64,000 nt of DNA, from positions 49,802-113,801 of the forward strand of contig JAFDVI010000025.1 in NCBI GenBank assembly GCA_018269055.1. The letters are read 5' to 3'. The stretch is from Acidobacteriota bacterium. Lineage in GTDB: Bacteria > Acidobacteriota > Blastocatellia > RBC074. Made by a program: the position numbers and the translations under genes. The first letter of the stretch is position 1. Every line of letters begins with the position of its first letter. Positions 35,651 to 44,553 of this stretch are shown in pieces. A model generated the notes under the pieces. It saw only the letters and a list, made by a program, of their open reading frames with translations. It did not search any database and was not told the DNA's origin.

Positions 35651-37027
35651 TCAAACACGAGCGCGGCGATAACGCCCCGCGCCCGGACTCTTTTGCGAAA
35701 GGATGTCGGCAATTTCATTTGCCGAATAACCTGCTGATTCCAGGGACTCTGCCAGAATCGTGGCGATGCGTTGCTCAATAATTTTTGCGTGCGTCTCGGC
35801 GTCGAATTGATCGTAATGAGTAGTTGGCCAAAACAAGACACGTATGAAAACAATCAACCCGGCGAACAGCAGCATGGCGGTGGCTATGGTGACGGTTGCA
35901 GACAAGATCATCATAAAAGTATCCGGCGAACTGTCGTTATAACCGAACCCGCCTTCCATGCGGCTGGCAAACAGGGCGGCTCCGAACAATCCAAGCAAAG
36001 CCCATAACACAAATACCATTGAGCTGATGTAGCGCGGTTGCGGCAAAGCCCCCAATCGGTTCAAAAGCCAGGGAGCAAGCCAGAAAACGTAGAGGATGCC
36101 GCCAATGCCGAAGACTATTGAGAGAGGGCCTAGGAAAGACATGCGCGACCCGGTTAAACCAGCGAATGGCCCTAGCAGCATTCTGATATAAAACTGGGCG
36201 AAGAATGTGCCAACGAAATAAAGCAACATCGGAGCAAACAAAGACAGCATCCCCTGCGGCGGCTCATGGTGCGTAAACCATCCGACATAAGTCTCCGGCC
36301 CGACATCGCGGACGTATGTATAGGTTCTCGTGTGCCGGTAAGTCGAAGCCAGTAGCAATCTATTCCCCGTCAACATTTCGTCATTGCCTACACGCCCCAC
36401 GGTGCGAATCGTCGCTCCGGCGCTTTGACTTAGAACACGTCCTAGCCATTTAACAAAGTCAACGATCAGAAAGGCGAAGCCCCAGAAAAGCTCAACGAAA
36501 AGGCGAACCCCGCCCAGCAAAATCATCAAAATGGTGTTGTTGGAAGATACTTCGCCCCCGCCTTTGGCCATCTTGGAAACGCATTGCGACAGGTAGGGTA
36601 ACGTTTGGATGTGCTCCGTTTTCATATAAAGAAAGGTTGTCAACAATTCCTGATAACCCAATCCGTCCATTTCGCGCTTGATATGCGCAATGATTTCCGC
36701 CGAATCACGCCGCACATTGGGCACGACGAAGCAGTCATGATGCGTGACCTGGTAGGTTTTCAAACCGGTAACGTAAGAGAAACGAATGGCGAGCTGAGCC
36801 AGAAAGCCCTGCCCTTCGCAGAGCAGATCAACATAGCGGCTGTAATTGAGCGCCTCGATTTCAGTACTGGGCGAGGGCGGAGAAGCGGAGCGGGTCGGAG
36901 CATATCCATAATTTGGGGCTGGTGCGGCAGTGCTCGCATATTGGCTTTGGAGCGCCAGCGGCTGACCACAGACAGTGCAGAAAGTTGCGTCGAGTTCGTT
37001 GGAATTGTTGCACTTTGGACAAGTCAC
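35651..37027 (-). CDS. Zinc-ribbon polytopic membrane protein, first gene of the operon
   Basis: A 458-residue protein that starts with a zinc ribbon (MTCPKCNNSNELDATFCTVC). A Pro/Ser/Tyr-rich linker follows, then a domain of about 120 residues (ALNYSRYVDLLCEGQGFLAQ, VTHHDCFVVPNVRRDSAEII). After it come about six membrane segments (FVELFWGFAFLIVDFVKWLG, LSLFAPMLLYFVGTFFAQFY, SIVFGIGGILYVFWLAP, MVFVLWALLGLFGAALFA, MLLFAGLIVFIRVLFWP). The C-terminal helix is cytoplasmic (AETHAKIIEQRIATILAESL). I do not recognise a family. The start is GTG 37027 with GGAG about 13 bases upstream. It is divergent from the sigma-factor gene across a 369-base gap. Confidence 0.75.
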   Translation of the reverse strand: MTCPKCNNSNELDATFCTVCGQPLALQSQYASTAAPAPNYGYAPTRSASPPSPSTEIEALNYSRYVDLLCEGQGFLAQLAIRFSYVTGLKTYQVTHHDCFVVPNVRRDSAEIIAHIKREMDGLGYQELLTTFLYMKTEHIQTLPYLSQCVSKMAKGGGEVSSNNTILMILLGGVRLFVELFWGFAFLIVDFVKWLGRVLSQSAGATIRTVGRVGNDEMLTGNRLLLASTYRHTRTYTYVRDVGPETYVGWFTHHEPPQGMLSLFAPMLLYFVGTFFAQFYIRMLLGPFAGLTGSRMSFLGPLSIVFGIGGILYVFWLAPWLLNRLGALPQPRYISSMVFVLWALLGLFGAALFASRMEGGFGYNDSSPDTFMMILSATVTIATAMLLFAGLIVFIRVLFWPTTHYDQFDAETHAKIIEQRIATILAESLESAGYSANEIADILSQKSPGAGRYRRARV

Positions 37028-37396
37028 GGCGGTTAACTCCTTACGAAAAGTGATTGATCAAAACGAAGTTGTAGCCGCAGAAGGTGAGGTTACGCTTCGC
37101 CGTCAACAGAAACTGGGATTTATTGACCGGGGCCGGAGCATCCGTTAAAGTGCGCGGCGTCTTGTGGTTTGCCATTCACTTTCGTTTTGCCGTCGCTTAG
37201 GGGGATAGCCGTGCCTCGGCTCCTTTTTGCGTCGGCAAAAAACCGGTTTCGGCCCCGATAATTTTGCTTTCATTGCCATAGTCGTTAACGGAAGCGAAAT
37301 TTTTGACAGAGCCGAAAAATTTTTTCAGCCTCCCCGTGCCTTATCCGGGAAGACTTAAGGCCTTCAGCAGTTTCGGCCAGATTCAGGAGGTTTTTG
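37028..37396. promoter_or_regulatory. Divergent regulatory region of zinc-ribbon operon and sigma gene
   Basis: A 369-base gap that must contain promoters in both directions. It holds a nested structure on the + strand: outer arms 37185-37196 (TTTTGCCGTCGC) and 37229-37240 (GCGTCGGCAAAA), and inside them a small hairpin AGCCG-TGCCT-CGGCT (37207-37221) directly followed by CC and TTTTT. The layout resembles an attenuator in the leader of the sigma gene, but it matches no known riboswitch class that I recognise. No confident -35/-10 pair could be assigned. Confidence 0.45.
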
Positions 37397-38254
37397 ATGT
37401 CCGTTCTTCAGCCCGTTCATACCGAAGACTTAGCTCTGGTCGCGTCCATCATCAGTGGGGATGAAGCATCATCGGATGCATTTGCCCGAAAATTTTCCGA
37501 ACGGTTTGCGTATTTAGCCCGGCGCGCTGGTGTACCCGTTCAGGATTGTCAGGATGTTGCGCAGGAAGCTATGGTCGCTGCACTCGGCCAAATGAAGCGT
37601 GGAGTTTTTCGCGGCGACGGCAAGCTCGGCAGTTGGTTGGCGCAGATCGTTCACGGGAAGGTCATGGATTATTGGCGCGAACGACCGGGCGCGTCTGTCA
37701 TACCGTTGGATGAACCCGGAGAAGCGCATGAGTTTGTCGAAGCGATTCCGTCCCCCATGGCTGATTCTGAATTGATCGCCTGTGTCCATGAAGCGTTGAA
37801 GGCGCTGCCCAGACAACATCGAGTCATTTTGTTGCTGAAGCGGACTGAGGGATTTACCCTGGAAGAGATCGGCCAATTGCTGGAGATGAGCATCGGCCAG
37901 GTCAGCGGCAAGCTGTATGCTGCGGAAGAAATGTTTCGATGTGGATTACACGATGGCAAGCGAACTTCCCCCAGAACACCAGGCCGGGCCTTGCTGACAA
38001 GTGGCACTCGGCCAAAAAGGAGAAGACGTGAGCAATCAGCAAGTCATCATCCGAGAGAGGGAGTGTCCCGCGCCGGAAATCAGCAGGTTGTTGACGGCAT
38101 ACTGCTTTGGGCGAGCCAGCGAATCGGAAAAGCAAACGGTCGAAGCGCATTTGCTGGAATGCGATTGTTGTTGGCGCGAAACGCAACGGCTGGATGCGGC
38201 AGTGAAAATCTTGGATTCGGATCGCAGCCTGCTGCACACGCTCACGCCTGCTGA
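37397..38254 (+). CDS. ECF-like RNA polymerase sigma factor, probable 3' frameshift
   Basis: A sigma-70-family factor. Region 2 runs through AYLARRAGVPVQDCQDVAQE and GKLGSWLAQIVHGKVMDYWR, and region 4 is LKALPRQHRVILLLKRTEGF with TLEEIGQLLEMSIGQVSGKL. AGGAGG precedes ATG 37397. Residues after about 197 look non-native: they are basic, low-complexity, and overlap the next gene by 227 bases. In another frame, bases 37953-37997 read MASELPPEHQAGPC and stop at TGA, 30 bases before the anti-sigma start. A frameshift near 37945 would therefore restore a usual-length factor of about 200 residues. Divergent placement next to the zinc-ribbon operon suggests control of it. Confidence 0.82.
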   Translation: MSVLQPVHTEDLALVASIISGDEASSDAFARKFSERFAYLARRAGVPVQDCQDVAQEAMVAALGQMKRGVFRGDGKLGSWLAQIVHGKVMDYWRERPGASVIPLDEPGEAHEFVEAIPSPMADSELIACVHEALKALPRQHRVILLLKRTEGFTLEEIGQLLEMSIGQVSGKLYAAEEMFRCGLHDGKRTSPRTPGRALLTSGTRPKRRRREQSASHHPREGVSRAGNQQVVDGILLWASQRIGKANGRSAFAGMRLLLARNATAGCGSENLGFGSQPAAHAHAC

Positions 38255-39062
38255 AATCGCTTCGGCTCTGGGCATGTCGGGCAAGTTGGATTCCATGTTT
38301 GGTGGGCATTTGGTACATGCATTGATGGCCGGTGGACTATACGCGGCGCTTTATGCGGTCGGGTTGCTGGGAGAAATCGCTTATCAATTCGATCATTACA
38401 AACGCGCGGGCATTTGGGTGGCGGTGGCAATTTTCTGCTGGGTTTTTGTGACTTCGCTCACCGGGTTGGCGGTTGATTGGAAACTCACGCGCGATGGCAG
38501 TCGCAAAGGAATCGCCGCGTCGGCAGCTATTTTTTTGTGTTCGGCGTTTGCCGCCTTTGGAGCAGCCTGTCTGTTTTTGCCGACCAATCCTGTGACGGAG
38601 ATGAACTGGCAAACGTACACCGCGCAGGCGGCTTATCTCAAAGACATCATTTACTTTATTGTCCTACTGCTGATTTTTCTGCTGCCGCCGTTTCATTTTG
38701 TGCTGGCCATGCAGCGTGAATTGCAGGCCGGTCGGCACAAAGCAATTCTCAGTCTTTTGACCGGCGATAAATTCAGCCTGACGCCGCGTTCGGTTTTTTA
38801 TCCCAGATTTTGGGCCTTGGCGATCATCCTGTCAGTGATTGTCGGCGTATCGGTGTTCCTGCATCACAATTTGATGAGCAATCTGAAACCGGGCGTTTAT
38901 ATGAATCTGTTTGCCAACCTGATTCAGGCGCGGTTGATTCTGTATTACCTGCTGGCGGCTGAATGCCTCTATTGGTACTACCAATCGCTCAACGAACTCA
39001 AACGTGAATGTGTGTTGGAGCAGAGGTTGGTAACGCAAGGGTGGGATTCTCCGCGCCGCTAA
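38028..39062 (+). CDS. Membrane anti-sigma-like protein with zinc-finger (H-C-C) N-terminus
   Basis: A 344-residue protein. The N-terminal 60 residues contain the anti-sigma zinc-finger pattern (LLTAYCFGRASESEKQTVEA followed by HLLECDCCWRE, with His and paired Cys). About seven membrane segments follow (GGLYAALYAVGLLGEIAYQF, IWVAVAIFCWVFVTSLTGLA, IIYFIVLLLIFLLPPFHFVL, FWALAIILSVIVGVSVFLHH). It would hold the adjacent sigma factor at the membrane until a signal arrives. The start is GTG 38028, since AAAAAGGAGA lies 5 bases upstream. The long membrane part is unlike the usual single-pass anti-sigma factors and may sense an envelope signal. Confidence 0.75.
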   Translation: MSNQQVIIRERECPAPEISRLLTAYCFGRASESEKQTVEAHLLECDCCWRETQRLDAAVKILDSDRSLLHTLTPAEIASALGMSGKLDSMFGGHLVHALMAGGLYAALYAVGLLGEIAYQFDHYKRAGIWVAVAIFCWVFVTSLTGLAVDWKLTRDGSRKGIAASAAIFLCSAFAAFGAACLFLPTNPVTEMNWQTYTAQAAYLKDIIYFIVLLLIFLLPPFHFVLAMQRELQAGRHKAILSLLTGDKFSLTPRSVFYPRFWALAIILSVIVGVSVFLHHNLMSNLKPGVYMNLFANLIQARLILYYLLAAECLYWYYQSLNELKRECVLEQRLVTQGWDSPRR

Positions 39063-39122
39063 AGTATCTTGCCTATTCATCTTCATTAACAGTTTGGCAA
39101 TAATCGTGAGGAGGTGAAAACT

Positions 39123-39950
39123 ATGCAAAGCACGAAACCTGATATGCCCTCTGAACTGGCGAAACTCAAAGCGAAACTGAAGGAAAATTGGATGGCCGGA
39201 GACTTCGGGCAGATTGCTGCGCACCTGATTCCCGAAGGCGAAGCTTTCATTGCAAGGCTTGCATTGAAGCCTGGGGAGCGTGTGCTGGATGTTGCTTGTG
39301 GCACAGGCAATCTGGCTTTGCCAGCGGCGCAAGCGGGCGCGATCGTCACCGGCGTGGACATCGCCACGAATTCGCTGGAACAGGCGCGCGCCCGCGCGGC
39401 GGAAGCCGGACTGACGATTCAATTCGACGAAGGCGATGCAGAGCAGTTGCCATACGATGACGGGCAGTTCGACACTGTCGTGACAATGTTCGGCGCAATG
39501 TTCGCTCCGCGCCCCGAATTAGCGGCAGCGGAATTGTTGCGGGTTTGCCGTTCCGGCGGACGCATTGCCATGGCCAACTGGACGCCGGAAGGATTTGTGG
39601 GCGGATTTTTCAAAGTGACGGGGAAATATCTTGCGCCGCCTAATTTTCCTTCGCCATTGTTATGGGGAACGGAAGATGGCGTGCGCGAACGATTTGGGAC
39701 TGAAGTGAGTGACTTGAACCTGACGCGGCGAATGATGACGTTCCGATTTCCTTACCCCGAATCCGAAGTTGTCGAATTTTACCGCACCTATTTTGGCCCG
39801 ACGCAGCAGGCGTTTGCTGCGCTCGACGCTGACGGCCAAACCGCGCTGTTCAACGACCTGGTCAATATGTGGCAGACTCACAATCTGGCGACAGACGGGA
39901 CGACGGTGGTTCAAGCGGAGTATTTGGAAGTCATCGCCAGGCGACGTTGA
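39123..39950 (+). CDS. Class I SAM-dependent methyltransferase
   Basis: A 275-residue cytosolic methyltransferase. Motif I is LDVACGTGNLALPAAQAGA, motif II VTGVDIATNSLEQA, motif III IQFDEGDAEQLPYDDGQFDT and motif IV VVTMFGAMFAPRPELAA. It resembles UbiE and tetrapyrrole or quinone methyltransferases, but no substrate is indicated. GAGGAGGTG at 39108-39116 supports ATG 39123; the adjacent GTG 39114 is less likely. It is separated by 60 bases from the anti-sigma-like gene. Confidence 0.87.
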   Translation: MQSTKPDMPSELAKLKAKLKENWMAGDFGQIAAHLIPEGEAFIARLALKPGERVLDVACGTGNLALPAAQAGAIVTGVDIATNSLEQARARAAEAGLTIQFDEGDAEQLPYDDGQFDTVVTMFGAMFAPRPELAAAELLRVCRSGGRIAMANWTPEGFVGGFFKVTGKYLAPPNFPSPLLWGTEDGVRERFGTEVSDLNLTRRMMTFRFPYPESEVVEFYRTYFGPTQQAFAALDADGQTALFNDLVNMWQTHNLATDGTTVVQAEYLEVIARRR

Positions 39951-39971
39951 AAGAGCAGGGAAATTGCCGGG

Positions 39972-40709
39972 CTAAGCCACGTCACGCCTGACAAATTCCA
40001 CGCAGCCAATGACCGCCGCCGCAATTCCGCCAACAACCCCTAAGACCAGCGCCGCGTTGGTTCTGCCGTCCATAAATACATTCACCGGCAACAGCCACGG
40101 ATAATACTTTCCGATTTGTGCGCTGGCCGCAAAAAGCGCGAAAAACGTCCCGCCGATGCCTACGCCGAGCGCCAAGGCAAAACCCGGCCAGCGAATGCTA
40201 ACCCAGGTGTGAATGGCGATGATCAGTCCGGCGGCCAGCCAGACCATTGCCGCGTGTTTGAAAATCCAGCCATAAGGAACCGCTCCCGAATTCGCGAGTT
40301 CAGGCCGCAATCGCATCAGCGCCAGACCGGCCAATACCGTCAATGCAACCAAAACCAATGTGCTTGCCGCAGCCAAAGTCTGCGCCACAATCCATTTTGC
40401 GGTGTAAACTGCGTGGCGCGGAATGGGCAAAGCGAAAAGGTGTTTCCATTGTTTTTCGCCATGCTCGATGCCGTTCAGCAGCGCCGTTTCCAGCGTCACC
40501 AGCAGTGGCAACATAAAGATGGCCCAAACGCTCAAACTTCCTTTGGGAATCATCTCCCACAATTTGAAATCCGCACCGAATCGCCGCTGCCTATAGACGA
40601 CGAAAAATTGCAGCATCGCCACCAGCAACGGCGCAACAAAGATCATGCGAAACGCCAGCGTGCGTTTCAGCTTCAACATCTCAGCGTGTAGAACTCGGAT
40701 GAGCGACAT
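39972..40709 (-). CDS. ABC-2 type transporter permease
   Basis: A 245-residue inner-membrane permease with about six hydrophobic segments. It opens with the ABC-2 hallmark SLIRVLHAEMLKLKRTLAFR. Membrane stretches include MIFVAPLLVAMLQFFVVY, VWAIFMLPLLVTLETALL and LAAASTLVLVALTVLAGLAL. Its ATG overlaps the TGA of the ATP-binding gene (TGATG), so the two are translationally coupled. In this type, the pair often exports lantibiotics, drugs or other hydrophobic compounds; no such substrate gene is adjacent. Confidence 0.88.
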   Translation of the reverse strand: MSLIRVLHAEMLKLKRTLAFRMIFVAPLLVAMLQFFVVYRQRRFGADFKLWEMIPKGSLSVWAIFMLPLLVTLETALLNGIEHGEKQWKHLFALPIPRHAVYTAKWIVAQTLAAASTLVLVALTVLAGLALMRLRPELANSGAVPYGWIFKHAAMVWLAAGLIIAIHTWVSIRWPGFALALGVGIGGTFFALFAASAQIGKYYPWLLPVNVFMDGRTNAALVLGVVGGIAAAVIGCVEFVRRDVA

Positions 40710-41650
40710 CAGGCGGCTTTCCTTTCAGTAAGTCTTTCGACGGGTTTCGCACTGGTTAAGGTCAGGAAAATGTCTTCGAGTGAAGCTTGCGCCAGGGCGA
40801 TGTGGAAAACTTCCAGATGCTGGCCAACGAGCAGGCTATTGATTTGTGCGGCGGCTTCACGCGTCGTGGCTGTCACGGTCAGCAAACCGTCATTGCATCG
40901 TTGTACGTTCCAACCGGCGGCGATCAAACTGCGAACTGCTTGATCCGGATGTTTGACGCCAATGGTCAAATGCTCGCGCCGTTCGGCTTGCAACTCGGCC
41001 AACGTTCCCTGAAACAGCAACCGGCCCTGGTGAATGATGCCGATGTGGCTGGCGATTTGTTCGACTTCGCTGAGCAGGTGACTGGACAAAAATACCGTGA
41101 TGCCGAATTCAGCGGGCAAACGGCGAATCAGATCGCGCATTTCGTGAATGCCCGCCGGGTCCAACCCATTTGTCGGCTCATCCAAAATCAGCAGTTCGGG
41201 TTTGTTCAGCAAGGCCAACGCCAATCCCAACCGTTGTCGCATGCCGAGCGAGTATTCGCGAACGCGGCGGTGCGCGTCGTTGGTGAGCTTCACGATGTCG
41301 AGCGCGCGGTCAATCAATTCGCGCGGTGCGCCGAGCAATCGTCGGGTGACTTCTAAATTTTCGCGCCCGTTCAAATGCGGGTACAGCGACGGCATTTCAA
41401 CCAGCGCGCCTACGCGTTGCATCAACGACCGGCGATTCGCAGCCAGCGGCTTGTCGAACAAACGAACTTCGCCAGCGTCCGGGCGAATCAACCCCAGCAG
41501 CATTCTGATAGTTGTGGTCTTGCCCGCGCCATTCGGTCCCAAAAATCCATACACGCCCGCCGTCGGCACCAGCAAATTCACATCCTCCACGGCAAGCTGC
41601 GCCCCAAATCGGCGCGTCACCCCACGTGTTTCAATCGCAGTTTTCTGCAT
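40709..41650 (-). CDS. ABC transporter ATP-binding protein
   Basis: A 313-residue ABC ATPase, partner of the permease that starts at its stop codon. Walker A is GPNGAGKTT, the Q-loop region follows, the signature is YSLGMRQRLGLALAL and Walker B is LLILDEPTNGLDP, with the switch His in FLSSHLLSEVEQ. The C-terminal 85 residues match CcmA/BcrA-type exporters. Of the adjacent ATG codons at 41653 and 41650, 41650 is preferred because GGAGG is then at a normal distance. Confidence 0.92.
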   Translation of the reverse strand: MQKTAIETRGVTRRFGAQLAVEDVNLLVPTAGVYGFLGPNGAGKTTTIRMLLGLIRPDAGEVRLFDKPLAANRRSLMQRVGALVEMPSLYPHLNGRENLEVTRRLLGAPRELIDRALDIVKLTNDAHRRVREYSLGMRQRLGLALALLNKPELLILDEPTNGLDPAGIHEMRDLIRRLPAEFGITVFLSSHLLSEVEQIASHIGIIHQGRLLFQGTLAELQAERREHLTIGVKHPDQAVRSLIAAGWNVQRCNDGLLTVTATTREAAAQINSLLVGQHLEVFHIALAQASLEDIFLTLTSAKPVERLTERKAA

Positions 41651-41856
41651 CATTTCCTCCGGCAGCAAGAACGACATGGAAGCCAAATCATTAACAGGCT
41701 TCTCAGGGAACAGCGATCAGAGTTGGCGATCAGCCAGAAAAGAATTGATTGTGAGGCGGATTGACCGCTTTCGATTTGGCTCCAAGTGGTTTAAGGTTTC
41801 CGCCTGCAACTAAATCAAAATTCAACACACTGATAAACTTTTCAGGAGACCAACAC

Positions 41857-43746
41857 ATGCTTCAGTGCGACTCTCGACGGTTTCTGTACAACCTGCGTCT
41901 GCTTTCATTTTTGCTTTTGCTGCTACTGTTTGCTGCGCCTGCGTTTGCGCAGAACAAAGTTGAATACGAAATCTCGTTTCCCAATGCCGCTCATCACGAA
42001 GCGGAAATCACTGTGACATTCACCGGGGTTCCGGCGGGAAAACCGTTGGAAGTTCGCATGAGCCGATCGTCACCGGGGCGGTATTCCGCGCAGGAATTTT
42101 CCAAGAACGTTTACAGCGTTCGCGCAACGGACGGCAGCGGAACCGCGCTCAGCTTTACGCGACCGAATCCCACGCAATGGAACATCGCCGAGCATCGCGG
42201 CAAAGTGCAAATCAGTTACACGCTGTTTGGCGATCAGGGGTCTGGGACGTTCACGGGCATTGATCCTTCGATGGCGCACCTGAGCATTCCGGCGACGTTT
42301 ATGTGGGCGCGCGGGTTTGAAAACGCTCCGATTACCGTACGCTTCAAACTCTTGCCCGGATGGAAAATCGCCACACAGCTTGCGCCGACCGCCGACGCGG
42401 AAGTGTTCACCGCGCCGCACATGCAATACTTTATGGATTCGCCGACGATGCTGGCGAATTTCCGGCTGCGCGAATGGACGGTGCAATCCAACGGCAAGGC
42501 TTACAAAATGCGGCTGGCCATCAACGACCCGGCGGCTTCGGACAAGGAAGTGGACGAGTTCGCCGAAATGAGCAAGAAAATTGTCGAAGAGCAAAAGGCC
42601 ATTTTCGGCGAGACGCCGGATTACGATTTCGGCACCTATACTTTTATCGCCAACTACATTCCGCAAATCCGTGGCGACGGCATGGAGCATCGCAACTCGA
42701 CCAGTTTGACCAGCACGCGTTCCATCAAAGGTTCTCCGCTGGGAAATCTGGGAACTGTTTCGCACGAATACTTTCACTGCTGGAACGTGGAACGGTTGCG
42801 CCCGCGAACGATTGAGCCGTTCAGCTTTGAAGACGCGAATGTTTCAGACGGGCTTTGGCTGGCCGAAGGCTTTACGCAGTATTACGGCAATCTGGTGATG
42901 AAACGCGCGGGATTCAGCGGCGAAGACGCAGGTTTTGCGCGCGGCTTGGGATTCACAATCAACGCCATCGTCAATGCTCCGGGGCGAGTTTTGTTTGGCC
43001 CTGTCGAGATGAGCCAGCAGGCGGTTTACGCAGACGGCGCTCCGGCGGCGGACCCTACCAATTCGGTGAATAACTTTGTGTCTTACTACACCTACGGCAG
43101 CGCGATCGCGACGGGACTTGATCTGACGTTGCGAACGAAGTTCAGAGGGAAAACGTTGGATGGATACATGCGTGAGCTTTGGCAAAGTTTGGGCAAACAC
43201 CAGAAGAACTACAATCCCGAAAAACCTTATACAATTCCGGATTTGAAAGCCGCGCTGGCGCGTTACACCGGCGATGCCGGGTTTGCGAATGAATTTTTCA
43301 CTCGCTACATCGAAGGCCACGAGGTTCCAGATTACGAAAGTTTACTGGCCAAAGCCGGGTTCCAGCTTCGCAAAGTTCGTCCCGGAAAAATCTGGCTGGA
43401 TGCTCAAGTTCGCGAACAAGGTGGAACGGTCGTTGTCGGAGGGCCTACGGTGCGCAACGGCCCGCTGTATAAAGCGGGATTGGATCGTGGCGATAAAATT
43501 TTGAGTTTCGATGGTCAGCCGGTGTCGAGTTCTTCCGACGTGCAAACGATCCTGGAAAAACACAAACCCGGCGATACCATCTCCATCCAAGCCGATCAGC
43601 GCGGCGTCAAGAAAACCACGCAACTGACGTTTGAGGAAGACCCCGCAATCGAAGTCGTCGCGTATGAATCCATCAACAAAGAGGTGACGCCGGAAATGAA
43701 AAAGCTGCGCGCCGAATGGCTGGGATCCCAAGTTGGGCGCCAGTAG
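41857..43746 (+). CDS. Secreted M61 (glycyl aminopeptidase-like) metallopeptidase with PDZ domain
   Basis: A 629-residue exported zinc peptidase. A signal peptide ([19 protein letters not shown]) precedes an N-terminal beta domain. The catalytic site is HEYFH (H303, E304, H307) in [18 protein letters not shown], with the third zinc ligand E337 in [12 protein letters not shown]-terminal PDZ domain ([20 protein letters not shown]) completes the M61 arrangement. Members cleave N-terminal Gly or Ala from peptides. CAGGAGACCAACAC precedes ATG 41857; the frame is open further upstream but without a signal. Confidence 0.9.
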   Translation: MLQCDSRRFLYNLRLLSFLLLLLLFAAPAFAQNKVEYEISFPNAAHHEAEITVTFTGVPAGKPLEVRMSRSSPGRYSAQEFSKNVYSVRATDGSGTALSFTRPNPTQWNIAEHRGKVQISYTLFGDQGSGTFTGIDPSMAHLSIPATFMWARGFENAPITVRFKLLPGWKIATQLAPTADAEVFTAPHMQYFMDSPTMLANFRLREWTVQSNGKAYKMRLAINDPAASDKEVDEFAEMSKKIVEEQKAIFGETPDYDFGTYTFIANYIPQIRGDGMEHRNSTSLTSTRSIKGSPLGNLGTVSHEYFHCWNVERLRPRTIEPFSFEDANVSDGLWLAEGFTQYYGNLVMKRAGFSGEDAGFARGLGFTINAIVNAPGRVLFGPVEMSQQAVYADGAPAADPTNSVNNFVSYYTYGSAIATGLDLTLRTKFRGKTLDGYMRELWQSLGKHQKNYNPEKPYTIPDLKAALARYTGDAGFANEFFTRYIEGHEVPDYESLLAKAGFQLRKVRPGKIWLDAQVREQGGTVVVGGPTVRNGPLYKAGLDRGDKILSFDGQPVSSSSDVQTILEKHKPGDTISIQADQRGVKKTTQLTFEEDPAIEVVAYESINKEVTPEMKKLRAEWLGSQVGRQ

Positions 43747-43765
43747 TGAAATCATGTTTGAAGAC

Positions 43766-43805
43766 AAAAATAGCCTGCCGATTTACCTTCGGCAGGCTAT
43801 TTTTT
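43766..43805. terminator. Strong bidirectional intrinsic terminator
   Basis: AAAAA-TAGCCTGCCG-ATTTACCTT-CGGCAGGCTA-TTTTTT: a perfect 10-bp GC-rich stem flanked by A-run and T-run. It lies between the convergent M61 peptidase and Tyr/Asn-rich protein genes and should terminate both. Confidence 0.92.
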
Positions 43806-43824
43806 CACCTGAAAGGATTCCCGA

Positions 43825-44343
43825 TCACCAGCGCCGATATTGGTTGTAGCCAATGCTGTAGCCGCGGCTAAATCCTTCACGATAAGTCGCGCTTCCGTTT
43901 CGGAAGTGTTCGGAATTGTTGGGAGTTGGCCTTCGATGATCACGGGCATCTTCCTGGCCGCGATCTAAACCGTCTCGGTAACCTCTCTGGTATTCGGCAC
44001 TGTTGTAACCGTAACCATTGTTATAGCCATAATTATTGTAGCCATACCCTGGATACCCATAATTGTAGTAGCCATAGTTACCGTTGTTACGGTAGTACCG
44101 GTTTCTTTCGACCCGATCTGGAATGCCATTGCGGTTTATGTCAATTCGTCCGCGGCGAGTTTCAAAACGATCATTGATTCCATCGTGATTTCGATCATTC
44201 CGATACTCCCTCCGCTGATCATTGTCATTTCGACGATGTTCTCCACGCCGGCCTTGTGCATATGCGTTAGTGAAAGCGCCAGTACCCAGAAAAAGTCCCC
44301 CAGCTATTGCAAGTGACAAAATTCCTTTTTTCAAATTGATCAT
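43825..44343 (-). CDS. Secreted Tyr/Asn/Gly-rich protein with Ca-binding-like repeats
   Basis: A 172-residue exported protein. The signal peptide is GILSLAIAGGLFLGTGAFTNAYAQ. The mature part is Arg/Asn/Asp-rich with two dockerin- or thrombospondin-3-like acidic loops (DRNHDGINDRFE, DINRNGIPDRVE), then a low-complexity Tyr/Gly/Asn block (GNYGYYNYGYPGYGYNNYGY), then SAEYQRGYRDGLDRGQEDAR, a helix-like tail. The loops could bind Ca2+. Low-complexity Tyr/Asn blocks can self-assemble. I do not recognise a family. AGGAGGAAGT immediately precedes the ATG. Confidence 0.72.
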   Translation of the reverse strand: MINLKKGILSLAIAGGLFLGTGAFTNAYAQGRRGEHRRNDNDQRREYRNDRNHDGINDRFETRRGRIDINRNGIPDRVERNRYYRNNGNYGYYNYGYPGYGYNNYGYNNGYGYNSAEYQRGYRDGLDRGQEDARDHRRPTPNNSEHFRNGSATYREGFSRGYSIGYNQYRRW

Positions 44344-44553
44344 ACTTCCTCCTTTTCAACTCATGATAATTGCAGGTTTCGTGCCATTCAGAGATGAGAC
44401 TGAACCTATAGTAAACACAAAGGATTAGAGCCTGGCGAAACTTGGATTAGCGGGATATAAACCCCATTCAGAATACAAATTGCTGAAATCGTGTGTGTTC
44501 AAGGACAAATTGATATCACGCACAGATAAGCAAATTCAGTTGACCGGTTTACG

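Noticed and set aside
38001-38027. GTG 38001 as start of the anti-sigma-like gene
   Set aside because: The later GTG 38028 has a good ribosome binding site (AAAAAGGAGA) 5 bases upstream and leaves a more usual N-terminus.
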